Below, in pieces: positions 48,317-58,574 of a stretch of DNA of 64,000 bases (positions within the stretch are counted from its first letter, which is position 1; the number at the start of each line of letters is the position of its first letter). Position numbers and translations under genes: made by a program. Source of the DNA: Hyphomicrobiales bacterium (GTDB lineage: Bacteria; Pseudomonadota; Alphaproteobacteria; Rhizobiales; Rhizobiaceae); assembly GCA_900474095.1 (NCBI GenBank), contig UCOA01000111.1:1-64000 (forward strand), given 5' to 3'. A model generated the notes under the pieces. The model had not been told where the DNA came from and did no database searches. It was given only the letters and a program-made list of their open reading frames with translations.

Positions 48317-48317
<1 letters not shown>
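46527..48317 (+). CDS. Soluble tandem-PAS methyl-accepting chemotaxis protein
   Basis: A 596-residue chemoreceptor without membrane segments, hence cytoplasmic. Two PAS domains are in tandem: about 15-130 ([20 protein letters not shown]) and 137-255 ([20 protein letters not shown]), each ending with a PAC-like [20 protein letters not shown] / [25 protein letters not shown]-like stretch ([20 protein letters not shown]) follows, then the coiled signalling domain with hairpin tip [20 protein letters not shown] near 399. The C-terminal ESWEEF resembles the xWxxF tether for CheR/CheB. The layout matches S. meliloti McpY-type receptors (from memory). ATG 46527 is family-like; its stop overlaps cheW. 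Confidence 0.92.
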
Positions 48318-49341
<1,024 letters not shown>

Positions 49342-49384
49342 TCCAGAGAAACAACAATGCATGCGGCGACGAGATCGGCCACTC

Positions 49385-50764
49385 TCAGGGCGCCGGCTTC
49401 GCAGCCTGCCTGCGATCGAATCCGTCGAGGATACGCTTCACCAGCGCCGGATAGTCCTCGTCGAAATGGTGACCGCCGTCGATTGCCAGAACCTCGACAC
49501 CGGTGCCCGCCAGCGTCGGACAGAGATCGTCTTCCTCGTCCTTCCCGTAGATGCACTGAACAAGCGCAGGATTGATTTTGGCGATGTCGTCCCCCGGATC
49601 GCCGACGCCGTCTGAGCCGGTCGCGCCGAGCCAACCGAGCACCGAGATCTTGTAGTCGACCTGATGCGACACCGCCATTAGCGAAATCTGCGCGACCCGA
49701 TCGCGATCCGCCTTTGACAGCAGATTGTATGTTCTCGGCAGGATATCCGCGCCGAAGGAATAGCCGACCAGCAGAACATGCTTCACGTTCCAACGCTTGC
49801 CGTAGAACGCGACGATGCGGTGGAGGTCGTCGGCAGTTTCCTGCGGCTGGCGCTCGGACCAGAAATATCGCAACGAATCGATCCCGACCACCGGCACTCC
49901 CTGCTGCTGCAGAACATCGCCAACCTCCTTGTCGATATCGCGCCAGCCACCGTCGCCGGAATAGACGATTGCCATCGTGTCGCGGCTCGGCTTGGCATCG
50001 AGCACGGTCAGCGGCAAGCCGAGCGGATTGTCGTCATCCTCCGACGCGGAAATCAGAGCGGACAGCGTGTCCGACAGAGCCTTCCAGCCATCGTCATCGG
50101 TCTCTGTTGTCTGGATGTCGCTGTGTTTGGACGTCAAGGTGGCAACATGCGCTCGACCGCCCGCCGGTGCCGCGCCGCTGAACAGCACTGTCACCGGGTC
50201 GGGCAGCGGTCCATCGGTCAGACCGTACGTCATCCGATCTCCGGCTGCTTGCTTGTCCGCTGGGGTGCATAGCTGTTTCGTCAACGCGATGCCGGCGTCG
50301 GGATCAACAGCAATCGTTTGCCCGATCGTGGCGGCAGGCGTCTGCGCGGCAATCGCCAGGGCAAGCGCGCCGCCGGCGCCGACGCCTGTCACGATAGGCA
50401 GTCGATAATCGTCGTTCTTTGCTGCGCGTTGGACCTCCTGGCTCAGCGCCTCGATGTCCGACACCATGTAGACGCAATCGCCATCATCCTTTGAAAGCGA
50501 CGTCAGATAGGCCGGAAGATCGATGCCGATTACAACGGCGCCCTCTCCCGTCAGCGTTTTTGCCAGCGCGTCTTCCTTTTCCGACCAGCCGGTCTTGTCG
50601 GAGATCAGGAATACCGTCGCGGCAAGGGCACCTTCGGGCATCATGATATGCGGAAAGGGAATCATGCCCGTGTCGAAGCCAGACGCATCCCGCGCCCGCG
50701 CTCCGGCCGAAGAAAAAAACAGACACGCGACGAGCGCGGTGCGAACCATGTTCTTCCAGATCAT
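49385..50764 (-). CDS. atvA: AcvB/AtvA (VirJ family), lysyl-phosphatidylglycerol hydrolase-like
   Basis: A 459-residue periplasmic protein: signal peptide ending near AGARA-RD, then two VirJ-like halves. The C-terminal half is an alpha/beta hydrolase: AIVYSGDGGWRDIDKEVGDV, the nucleophile box VGYSFGAD (Ser336) and a C-terminal His in IDGGHHFDEDY. AcvB of Agrobacterium hydrolyses lysyl-phosphatidylglycerol and is needed for virulence; AtvA of Rhizobium tropici is needed for acid tolerance. Its ATG overlaps the lpiA stop (ATGA), so synthase and hydrolase are coupled. The symbol follows the Rhizobium name; acvB is the Agrobacterium name. Confidence 0.9.
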   Translation of the reverse strand: MIWKNMVRTALVACLFFSSAGARARDASGFDTGMIPFPHIMMPEGALAATVFLISDKTGWSEKEDALAKTLTGEGAVVIGIDLPAYLTSLSKDDGDCVYMVSDIEALSQEVQRAAKNDDYRLPIVTGVGAGGALALAIAAQTPAATIGQTIAVDPDAGIALTKQLCTPADKQAAGDRMTYGLTDGPLPDPVTVLFSGAAPAGGRAHVATLTSKHSDIQTTETDDDGWKALSDTLSALISASEDDDNPLGLPLTVLDAKPSRDTMAIVYSGDGGWRDIDKEVGDVLQQQGVPVVGIDSLRYFWSERQPQETADDLHRIVAFYGKRWNVKHVLLVGYSFGADILPRTYNLLSKADRDRVAQISLMAVSHQVDYKISVLGWLGATGSDGVGDPGDDIAKINPALVQCIYGKDEEDDLCPTLAGTGVEVLAIDGGHHFDEDYPALVKRILDGFDRRQAAKPAP

Positions 50765-53364
50765 TTTTTCACGATCCCCTTCACACCGCCGCCGACGAGG
50801 AATGTCGCATCCATCAGTGCCAGGATAGGATTGATCCCGCCGCCAGCCGCCATGTAGCGGGGTTGCCAGTGTGGATGAAACTTCGATTTGAACGCCTTTA
50901 GCCCCTTGAAATTGTAAAAGCGCTCGCCGTGCTCGAAGACCGTTCGCCCGATTTTGTCCCAGACGGGCGATGACCTGCGCGCCGAAAGCCCTGCCAAAGG
51001 AGCCATGCCAAGGTTAAAAGTCTTGAACCCCTTGTCGCGAAGAAATTCCATCAACGACACGAACAGGAAATCCATCGATCCCTTGGGGGCATCCGGGGAA
51101 AATCGCATGAGATCCACCGACCCCTCCTCGAGCGTTTCGGTGACAAGGACATTGGCGAAAGCCACGATCCGTCCATCGACCCTGAGAACAGCAACCGGCT
51201 GGCCTGCGATATAATCCGCGTCGAACACACCCAGCGAAAAACCTTTTTCCTTTGCCCGGTGATGCGCAAGCCAGCTGTCGGAAACAGCGGCGAGCGCGTC
51301 CATGATCGCCGGCACCCCTTTTGGTTCGACCATCTCGAATTGCAGCCCGTCCCTTTGTCCGCGGCTGACCGTCTGGCGCAGATTGGCCCATTTGCTACCC
51401 TTGAGCTCAAATTTCGTCAGATCCGCCACCGCCAGTTCGCCGAGCCTGAACGCACGCAGGCCAGCATCGGCATAGTAGGAAAGGCCAGCAGGGGAAACCT
51501 GATAGAAAACCGGCCGGCAGCCACAGAATCTCGCCGCCTCGACGAATTGCCAGATCAGAGCCGGCCAGGCGTCGCGCGGGCCGATCGGATCGAACAGCGC
51601 GATCCACGAACGCGCATGCCGCCCATACATGATGAACGCGCGCCCGTCCGGCGAAAACATGAGCCTCTTGTCCTTCATCCGCACGAGATTGGCGTCGGAC
51701 ATATCCTGTTTCGCCGCGATGGCGATCGCGTTGCGAAGCGCATCGTCGGACGAGACACCCACAAGCTCCCTTGCGGGACGCAGCAGGCTCCACAACGCCA
51801 CGGCACCGGAGAAGATCGTCAAGCCGAGAACTGCGCGAAGACCGCGCGGCGCCTCAGCCGACAGCTCGAACTGCCACCAAAGGCCGTGGCTGTATTCGAC
51901 ATCGCGGTAGACGAACAGGAGCACGGTGCCGGCGAAGATGCAGAGCGCCAGCATGGCCGAAAGCCAGGACGGGGTCAGCGGTTCGCTGGTGAATGCTGCC
52001 GGCCGGTCGAAAATGCGGCGAGTGGCAAGAAGGCTGATGACGAAGAAGGCCAGGAGGCCGGCCTCGACCAGCGCCACGGCCTTGATGAGCGAAAGGAGCA
52101 AGGCAACCGAAGCGATCACCAGCGCCGCCCACCATGCGCCGTCAAGACGCCGTGCAAGACCGCGCGCAACGATCACCAAAACCAGGCCGAGCAGGCTCGC
52201 CAGGAAATGCGCTCCCTCCAGGATGGGAAGTGGAACGTAGCTTGACAAGAAAGCCAGGTTTTCATCCGGCGTCGGTGTGACGCTGGAAAATACCAGCATG
52301 GCGGCGAGCACCAGCGCCAGGGTGGCAAGGAGTATCGGCGTCAGCCGCCCGGCAACACGGCGCAGGCTGGAGGCAACGGGACGGCGAGAAAGGCCGCGCA
52401 CCTCGGCGCCGACGACGAAGATGACCGCCAGCAGCAGAGGCAGCACATGATAGATCACCCGATAGAGCATCAACGCGCCAAGCACGGCGTCGACATCCGC
52501 CGTCCGACCGAGGGCCGCGATGATGACGGTTTCGAAGACACCGAGGCCTGCCGGGACATGGCTGAGGACGCCGAGCCCAATGGCAACCGAATAGACGGCC
52601 AGGAAAGCCGGCCAGCCCATGACCCCGCCAGGCAGGAGCACATAGAGCACCGTCGCCGACACTGCGATGTCGAGAGCGGAGACGAGAAACTGGCGCGACG
52701 CGGTGCGGGAATCGGGAAGTCTGAGCGCAATGCCGCCGACCTGCAGAACGCGGCCGCCCCGGCCCGCGATCATCAGGCCGCCAAGACCGGCAAGCACCAT
52801 CACGGCGATGCCGCGCAGCCAGGAAGGATCAAGCCCAACCACCGGCGCGATTTCCGGCGCAATGGCCAGAAGGCTGAACGAGGCAATGCTGGCAAGTCCC
52901 AACCCGAAAGCAAGCGTGACGAAAGCGATCACGCCGGCGATTTCTTCAGGCTTCAGGCCGAGCCGGGAATAAGCCCGATACCGAATGGCGCCGCCGCTCA
53001 AGGGACCGAAACCGGCGGTATTTCCCACCGCATAGGCGGCAAACGCCGTCAAGGCGACGTCCGGATAGGGCAGCTTGCGCTTCACATAGATGAGCGCGCC
53101 GAGATCATAGAATGTCAGGGCGACAAAGCTCACACCAGTGAACGCGATGGCGAAAGCGATCGACTGCCAGGACGTTGCCCGCAGAGCCGATACAACATCG
53201 TCATAACGGACTTCACTTGTCAGCTGGACGATGGCAAAGCCGATGATGACGAGGATTAGGGCGGTTGCCCCGCCTTTCAAGAGCCATCTGTTGCGGCGCA
53301 AACGCTGAAACAGGGAGACGGCGGTTTCGTCGCTTGCCTCGGTCCGTTCGGAAAATTCTGTCAT
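50761..53364 (-). CDS. lpiA: LpiA (MprF), lysyl-phosphatidylglycerol synthase/flippase
   Basis: An 867-residue membrane protein. Residues about 30-330 and 340-530 hold the flippase transmembrane helices (about 14), including AFAAYAVGNTAGFGPLSGGA and VLSHVPAGLGVFETVIIAAL. The C-terminal DUF2156 synthase (about 545-860) transfers Lys from Lys-tRNA to phosphatidylglycerol: MFSPDGRAFIMYGRHARSWI, FYQVSPAGLSYYADAGLRAF, LRFSPDAPKGSMDFLFVSLM-like block, FNLGMAPLAGLSARR and KFHPHWQPRYMA. ATG 53364 has AAGGTG 6 bases upstream; the open frame that continues to 54348 is antisense to the channel gene and not coding. lpiA is low-pH inducible in R. tropici. Operon with atvA. Confidence 0.93.
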   Translation of the reverse strand: MTEFSERTEASDETAVSLFQRLRRNRWLLKGGATALILVIIGFAIVQLTSEVRYDDVVSALRATSWQSIAFAIAFTGVSFVALTFYDLGALIYVKRKLPYPDVALTAFAAYAVGNTAGFGPLSGGAIRYRAYSRLGLKPEEIAGVIAFVTLAFGLGLASIASFSLLAIAPEIAPVVGLDPSWLRGIAVMVLAGLGGLMIAGRGGRVLQVGGIALRLPDSRTASRQFLVSALDIAVSATVLYVLLPGGVMGWPAFLAVYSVAIGLGVLSHVPAGLGVFETVIIAALGRTADVDAVLGALMLYRVIYHVLPLLLAVIFVVGAEVRGLSRRPVASSLRRVAGRLTPILLATLALVLAAMLVFSSVTPTPDENLAFLSSYVPLPILEGAHFLASLLGLVLVIVARGLARRLDGAWWAALVIASVALLLSLIKAVALVEAGLLAFFVISLLATRRIFDRPAAFTSEPLTPSWLSAMLALCIFAGTVLLFVYRDVEYSHGLWWQFELSAEAPRGLRAVLGLTIFSGAVALWSLLRPARELVGVSSDDALRNAIAIAAKQDMSDANLVRMKDKRLMFSPDGRAFIMYGRHARSWIALFDPIGPRDAWPALIWQFVEAARFCGCRPVFYQVSPAGLSYYADAGLRAFRLGELAVADLTKFELKGSKWANLRQTVSRGQRDGLQFEMVEPKGVPAIMDALAAVSDSWLAHHRAKEKGFSLGVFDADYIAGQPVAVLRVDGRIVAFANVLVTETLEEGSVDLMRFSPDAPKGSMDFLFVSLMEFLRDKGFKTFNLGMAPLAGLSARRSSPVWDKIGRTVFEHGERFYNFKGLKAFKSKFHPHWQPRYMAAGGGINPILALMDATFLVGGGVKGIVKK

Positions 53365-53577
53365 GCGACACCTTGCCGATGCTGCTGGGAATTCCAGCAT
53401 TGGCGAGGATATACATCCGCTTCGCACTGCAAAAAAGTGAACTTCCTGTAATCTGTCGGAGGGGAAGCGCAAACGACAGAGCGCCGGAGCCTGCGCCCCT
53501 GCCTTTTTGGCCGGCGCAGGCGCCGGTATCAACCCGCGATCATTGACCCGCTTCGGGTTGCGGTCTATCTCGCTTTC

Positions 53578-54378
53578 ATGGCCGAACCGCGGGACACATC
53601 GGGCGAATGGAAATTGGACGCGGTTCGGGAACGGCTGCGCTCGCTTTATCTCGGGACGAGCCGCAAAGCGGTCCGGTTCCAGGTCACCATGGCGATCATA
53701 GATGTCGCCATCATCGCATTCTTTCTGGCCGGCCCTTATTTCGGCGCCGGGCGCATCTATCTGATCATCGACTATGCAATCGCCGTGGTGATCGCCTTCG
53801 AGCTCGGCGCGCGGGCATTGATCGCCTCGAACCTCAGGCGCTGGCTGACACGACCGATGACCTGGGTCGATGCCGCGATCCTCGCGACGCTGCTCTTTCC
53901 GGCGACATTCTCGAACTTCGCCTTCCTGCGCGCCTTCCGCATCTGGTCGCTCGGACAGAGCAAGGTTTTCGCGCTGCTGATCAAGCGGGCCGGCTATGGC
54001 GAGTGGGAAGACGTCATCCGCGCCTGTATCAACTTCCTCACCTTCCTCTTTCTCGTCACCGGTTTCGTCTACACCGCATTCTTCTACCACCAGGCGGCGG
54101 GGGTGGAAGGGTTCGTGGACGCGCTCTATTTCACCGTTGCCACGATCACCACGACGGGGTTCGGCGATATCACGCTGCCCGGCACGCTCGGCAAGCTGAC
54201 CTCGATCGTGACGATGATCTTTGGCATTTCTCTCTTCGTGCGCCTCGCCCAGGCGATCGTGCGGCCGCACAAGGTCGTCTTTCCCTGCCCGCAATGCGGC
54301 CTGCAGCGGCATGATGCTGATGCCGTGCACTGCAAGGCCTGCGGGCATGTGCTGAACATACCAGACGAGGGGAGTTGA
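53578..54378 (+). CDS. Potassium-channel-like protein with C-terminal zinc ribbon
   Basis: A 266-residue membrane protein with six hydrophobic segments (about 35-55, 60-80, 95-112, 153-172, a pore loop and 205-225), i.e. a voltage-gated-like ion channel fold. The pore has VATITTTGFGDITLPG, the TTTGFGD filter of K+ channels. The S4-like helix (FAFLRAFRIWSLGQSKVF) is only weakly charged. After the last helix come two Cys pairs, CPQCGLQRHDADAVHCKACG, a zinc ribbon of a kind not usual in this family. No ribosome binding site is evident before ATG 53578. It is divergent from lpiA with a 213-base shared promoter region. Confidence 0.85.
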   Translation: MAEPRDTSGEWKLDAVRERLRSLYLGTSRKAVRFQVTMAIIDVAIIAFFLAGPYFGAGRIYLIIDYAIAVVIAFELGARALIASNLRRWLTRPMTWVDAAILATLLFPATFSNFAFLRAFRIWSLGQSKVFALLIKRAGYGEWEDVIRACINFLTFLFLVTGFVYTAFFYHQAAGVEGFVDALYFTVATITTTGFGDITLPGTLGKLTSIVTMIFGISLFVRLAQAIVRPHKVVFPCPQCGLQRHDADAVHCKACGHVLNIPDEGS

Positions 54379-54678
54379 GGAGTCGTGCGGAGACGAAGAG
54401 CATCGTTTGCGGGATGTGTGACTGTATCAACCAAGAAAACCCGGTGTTCCTGAGTAAAACGGCCGCGGTTTACGCCGCCACGTCATGAAGGCAAAAAGCA
54501 AAAATCGCTGACAATGCAAATTGCCAAATCCCATGGCGGCAAACCAGATCTGCCTTCGATGTGGCCTTCGTCGCCATGCCAACGCTGACGCCCCTGAGGA
54601 AGCGCCCAAATTTGGCATTCTCAACAAGTGGATGACGGGCGTATGGGCACGGTCCTGCCGGCAAGACCCTTCACCCGT
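54379..54678. other. Intergenic region between the channel and dehydratase genes
   Basis: About 300 bases with no supported gene or hairpin terminator on either strand. Both neighbours converge here. Confidence 0.35.
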
Positions 54679-55800
54679 TTAAATCCGCGTCGCCTTCAGC
54701 CGATCCTCGTCGAGCATTACGCCGAGCCCTGGCGCCTGGCCAAGCTCCAACCAGCCGTCCTTGTGCTTCAGCGGCGAGACCATCGGATAGTCGCGACGCT
54801 CCTCGCTCCATTCGGGATTGTCGTAAGGATATTCGAGGAACGGCGCATCACCGGCGCCGGCGGTGAGGTGGGCGTTGGCGAGCACGCCGATGCCGTTGGT
54901 CCAGGAATGCGGGGTAAACATCACGCCTGCCTCCCGGGCCTGGTAGGCCAACCGGCGACAACCGGTGATGCCGCCGACCAGAGCGACGTCCGGCTGGATG
55001 ACGTCGAAGGCGCGTTCCTCGATGATGTCACGGAACTCGTAGAGTTCGCGGGTCATCTCGCCGCCGGCGATGCGCACGCTGGTGGCATCCGACAGGCGGC
55101 GCATGCCTTCGAGGTCGGAGCGGAACAGCGGCTCTTCCATCCAGTAGATATCGAGCTTTTCCAGCTCTTTCGCGACCGCCAGAGCATCCTTGAAGGTCCA
55201 GGGCAGCGTCGTGTCCCACGGCATGCGCCAGCCCTGGTTACAATCGACCATCAGCTCCAGCCGGTCGCCGACGCGGGCGCGGATGGCTTCGAGCGCCTTC
55301 ACGTCGATCTTCCAGCTGCCGCGACCGCCGGCCGAGGAGGAAAAGCGCACCTTCATGGCCGGGAAACCTTCCTCGATATAACGCTCGGCCTGATCGGCCA
55401 TGGCCGATGGCTCGCGCAGCACGCCGGAGGAGGCATAGAGCCGGACCTTGTCGGCCCGGCCGCCAAGCATGCGCCAGACCGGTTCTTGCGTGATCTTGCC
55501 GGAAAGGTCCCAGAGGGCGAGGTCCATCGGCCAGCAGCGACCATAGTGGAAGGAGATGTGGGACAGCACCTCGTAATGCCGCTCCAGATGGCGCGGATCC
55601 TGGCCGATGAACAGCTCCTCATGCCCCTCGAAACCCTTCATCAGGTCGCCGGAGCCGATGCCCTCGCGGCCTTCGTCATCGCGGACGCGCACGATCGTCG
55701 CGTCAAAATGGTTGCGCGGACGACCATCCCAGCTTGCCTTGAAGGCCGGATCGAGCCGCAGCCGGTGATGGGTGATCTCGATGGAAACGATCTTGCTCAT
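54679..55800 (-). CDS. Enolase-superfamily (mandelate racemase/muconate type) dehydratase
   Basis: A 373-residue Mg-dependent enzyme of the mandelate racemase/muconate lactonising enzyme family. The N-terminal cap starts VSIEITHHRLRLDPAFKASW. In the barrel, AMKVRF carries the Lys on strand 2. The metal ligands are Asp in LMVDCNQGW, Glu in YWMEEPLFRSD and Glu in RIAGGEMTR. A C-terminal His/Trp loop reads VMFTPHSWTNGIGV. This set is typical of acid-sugar dehydratases, but a racemase cannot be excluded. It is the last gene of a three-gene unit with aldehyde and alcohol dehydrogenases. Confidence 0.87.
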   Translation of the reverse strand: MSKIVSIEITHHRLRLDPAFKASWDGRPRNHFDATIVRVRDDEGREGIGSGDLMKGFEGHEELFIGQDPRHLERHYEVLSHISFHYGRCWPMDLALWDLSGKITQEPVWRMLGGRADKVRLYASSGVLREPSAMADQAERYIEEGFPAMKVRFSSSAGGRGSWKIDVKALEAIRARVGDRLELMVDCNQGWRMPWDTTLPWTFKDALAVAKELEKLDIYWMEEPLFRSDLEGMRRLSDATSVRIAGGEMTRELYEFRDIIEERAFDVIQPDVALVGGITGCRRLAYQAREAGVMFTPHSWTNGIGVLANAHLTAGAGDAPFLEYPYDNPEWSEERRDYPMVSPLKHKDGWLELGQAPGLGVMLDEDRLKATRI

Positions 55801-55815
55801 GGGGCTCTCCTCGCC

Positions 55816-57315
55816 TCAGCCGAAATGCTGCCAGATGGTCTTGTAGTCGCAATATTTGTCGATCGCATGCACCGACCGGTCACGGCCCAAGCCGGACTGC
55901 TTGAAGCCGCCGACGGGCGTGGCGAAATTCGACATGTCGTAGGTATTGATCCACACCGTGCCGGCATGTAGGCCTTCGGAGAAGCGGTGGGCGCGGCCCA
56001 TGTCCGTCGTAAAGACAGCGCCAGCCAGGCCGTAAATCGTGTCGTTGGCAATCCTGAGAGCTTCCTCTTCGCTGTCGAACGGGATGGCGGCAAGCACGGG
56101 ACCGAAGATTTCCTGGCGGGCAAGACTCATGTCGTTGGTCATGTCGACGAAAACGCCCGGCGAGACATAGTAACCGCCGGTTTCCGACAGCACACGCTCG
56201 GCGCCGAAGGCACGACGCGCGCCTTCCTTCTCGCCAGCGGCGACCATGCCGAGCACCTTGTTCATGTGCTCCTCCTCGATCAGTGCACCGATCTGGGCCG
56301 ATGGCTCAAGGGGATGGGCAAGGGTGATGTCGCTCTTCGTCACCGCCTCGATCTTCGCGATAAGCGCATCCTGCACCGAGCGCTCGACGATCAACCGCGT
56401 CGAGGCATGGCAGGTCTCTCCGGAATTGTAGAAACAGCCCCAGGCCACAGCTGACGCAGCTGCATCGAGGTCGGCATCGGCGAAGACCACCAGCGGCGAC
56501 TTGCCGCCGAGTTCGAGCGCCACCCGCTTGACGTTGGACTGGGCGGCATAACCCATGATCAGCTTTCCTACCTCTGTCGAGCCGGTAAACGCGATCATGT
56601 CGACATCCATGTGCAGCGCCAGAGGCTTGCCGGTTTCCTCGCCATAGCCGGTGACGACGTTCAGCACCCCCGCCGGAAGGCCCGCCTCAAAGCCGAGCTG
56701 GGCGAGGCGGATGGCGGACAACGATGACTGTTCGGCCGGCTTGAGCACGACGGAGTTGCCGGCGGCGATGGCCGGTCCGAGCTTCCACGCATCGATGATC
56801 ATCGGGTAGTTCCAGGGCGTGATCGCGCCGATGACGCCAATCGGCACCTTGCGGATGATAGCGCGCGCGCTCGGCGGCGTCGGTGCGACCTCGTCAAGGA
56901 GCTTGTCGATCATTTCGCCGTAGAACTGGATGCCGTCGGCGCAGAGACGCACGTCGACATTGAGCGAGGCCATCACCGGCTTGCCGACATCCAGTGTTTC
57001 GAGCAGCGCCAGCTCGTCGCCGTGGTCACGGATCGCCTGGGCCCATTTCAGCATGACCTTCTTCTTCTCGGACGGGTCCTTGTGCCGCCAGATGCCGCTC
57101 TCAAAGGCCGCGCGGGCAGTCGCCACCCCCCGGTCGATATCGGCGGCATTGCCGCGTGCCAAGGTGCCGCCCGGCTTGCCGTCCATTGGACGCTTGCGGG
57201 TGAAGGTCTCACCGGACGAGGACATCGACAGTTCGCCGTTGATGAAATGGCGGCCTTCCGGCCTCAGGACCGAGAGGACGTTTTCCCAGTAGTCGCGGGT
57301 ATAGGGCTTGGTCAT
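55816..57315 (-). CDS. Aldehyde dehydrogenase (second copy in the window)
   Basis: A 499-residue NAD(P)-dependent aldehyde dehydrogenase. The N-terminal HFINGEL, ITPWNYPMIIDAWKLGPAIA, LKPAEQSSLSAIRLAQLGFE, FTGSTEVGKLIM, general-base LELGGKSPLVVFADADLDAA, catalytic Cys in YNSGETCHAST and C-terminal FATPVGGFKQSGLGRDRSVH are intact. ATG 57315 with GAAGG at 11 bases is chosen; the frame continues to 57729 inside the next gene and is not coding there. It is 2 bases from the alcohol dehydrogenase stop and 15 from the dehydratase gene, so one operon. It differs clearly from the enzyme at 546-2024. Confidence 0.93.
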   Translation of the reverse strand: MTKPYTRDYWENVLSVLRPEGRHFINGELSMSSSGETFTRKRPMDGKPGGTLARGNAADIDRGVATARAAFESGIWRHKDPSEKKKVMLKWAQAIRDHGDELALLETLDVGKPVMASLNVDVRLCADGIQFYGEMIDKLLDEVAPTPPSARAIIRKVPIGVIGAITPWNYPMIIDAWKLGPAIAAGNSVVLKPAEQSSLSAIRLAQLGFEAGLPAGVLNVVTGYGEETGKPLALHMDVDMIAFTGSTEVGKLIMGYAAQSNVKRVALELGGKSPLVVFADADLDAAASAVAWGCFYNSGETCHASTRLIVERSVQDALIAKIEAVTKSDITLAHPLEPSAQIGALIEEEHMNKVLGMVAAGEKEGARRAFGAERVLSETGGYYVSPGVFVDMTNDMSLARQEIFGPVLAAIPFDSEEEALRIANDTIYGLAGAVFTTDMGRAHRFSEGLHAGTVWINTYDMSNFATPVGGFKQSGLGRDRSVHAIDKYCDYKTIWQHFG

Positions 57316-57317
57316 GA

Positions 57318-58469
57318 TCAGGCAGCCTTCGGAAGGGACATGATGGTGGCGGCGAAACGGGCGATGTCCTCGTCGCTGATCTCGCGGATGGTGGAGCGGC
57401 GCATCGGCTGGTTTTCCGGCGCCTTCATCTCGTTCGCGAGTGCGCCCGAACCGATCGCCTCGAATGCATTCGGCAGGGCGCGGACAATGCCGCAGCGATC
57501 CATCAGACCAGAGACGAAAGCCGGAAGGTCCGCCGCCTTGGCAAGACCGCAGGCTTTTGCTGCCGCATTGAGATCTGCGGTATCGGCCTCGACCAGCCAG
57601 GCAAGCGTCGCCTCGAAGCCGAGAGCGGTGGCAAGACCATGATGTATGGGAGCCAGGCCCGCCAGCGCATGGCTGACAGCGTGGGCGACGGCTGTGCCGC
57701 AATTGTCGATGGCGATGCCGGCATAGCACGAGCCGAGCAAAACTTTGCCGCGCGCCTCCATATTGTCGGGTTGCTTGACGGCTGCTTCCAGCGCGCCCGT
57801 GACAAGGCGCAGGGCTTCATGCGCATAGAATTTGCCGCCGGCATGGGTATTGCGGTTGGTGGCGGCCTCGAAAGCATGGATGAAAGCGTCCATGCCGCAC
57901 CAGGCCGTGAGGTCGGCGGGCAGCGTCGCGGTCAGCGTCGGGTCAAGCAGAACGAGATCAGCCTTCGTCTCGGCACCCCAGATCCAGAGCTTTTTGCCGG
58001 CTGGCCCGGCGAAGATGTTGGTGGCGGACGTTTCCGATCCCGTCCCTGCCGTCGTCGGCACCATGATTTTCTTCAGAGGGCTCTTCGGCAGCGGATTGGC
58101 AGCGAGCGCATAATACATCGCATCCTCACCGGAAGCCGCGCAGCAGGCGGCGATCTTGGCGATGTCCAGTGCCGAGCCGCCGCCGATACCGATCACCAGG
58201 TCCGCGCCCGTGACCACCTCGGTCGCATGCCGCACATGGGCGATCTTCGGCTCGCCGGCGAAATCGGAAAAGACATACGCCTCGATGCCTTCGGCCTGCA
58301 ACTGGGCTGTAATGCGATCGGCAAGGCCGCGCTGCGCCAGGAAACCGTCGATGACGATGGCGGCCGCTTTCGCGCCGAACGACGAGGCAGCAGAGCCGAT
58401 GGTTTGGTGGAGATTGTCGCCGAAACGGATTTCGGGAACGAAAGAGGTGGAAAAAGCCACGGTGATCAT
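57318..58469 (-). CDS. Iron-type alcohol dehydrogenase
   Basis: A 383-residue metal-dependent alcohol dehydrogenase of the iron-containing family. The NAD-binding part has GADLVIGIGGGSALDIAKIA and VPTTAGTGSETSATNIF. Metal ligands come from WCGMDAFIHAFEA (Asp, His) and HAVSHALAGLAPIHHG (two His). The C-terminal helices end PMRRSTIREISDEDIARFAA. It probably oxidises a hydroxy-acid or alcohol whose aldehyde product is passed to the aldehyde dehydrogenase beside it. ATG 58469 is family-like; ATG 58481 is an alternative and neither has a strong Shine-Dalgarno. First gene of the unit, divergent from the LysR gene. Confidence 0.9.
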   Translation of the reverse strand: MITVAFSTSFVPEIRFGDNLHQTIGSAASSFGAKAAAIVIDGFLAQRGLADRITAQLQAEGIEAYVFSDFAGEPKIAHVRHATEVVTGADLVIGIGGGSALDIAKIAACCAASGEDAMYYALAANPLPKSPLKKIMVPTTAGTGSETSATNIFAGPAGKKLWIWGAETKADLVLLDPTLTATLPADLTAWCGMDAFIHAFEAATNRNTHAGGKFYAHEALRLVTGALEAAVKQPDNMEARGKVLLGSCYAGIAIDNCGTAVAHAVSHALAGLAPIHHGLATALGFEATLAWLVEADTADLNAAAKACGLAKAADLPAFVSGLMDRCGIVRALPNAFEAIGSGALANEMKAPENQPMRRSTIREISDEDIARFAATIMSLPKAA

Positions 58470-58574
58470 CCTGCAATGCATGTTTGATGCTGCTTCCAGC
58501 CTGCATCACAATCTGATATTTTCAAACACCGGCATTTTTCGGCCATTTTAATAATCTGAAGTCATGGAGACGGG

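Noticed and set aside
53365-54348. 328-residue N-terminal extension of LpiA
   Set aside because: It lies antisense to the channel gene, is Arg/Asp/Glu-rich without membrane helices, and a well-placed ATG with ribosome binding site exists at 53364.
57316-57729. N-terminal extension of the second aldehyde dehydrogenase
   Set aside because: Overlaps the alcohol dehydrogenase in another frame; the family N-terminus starts at 57315.
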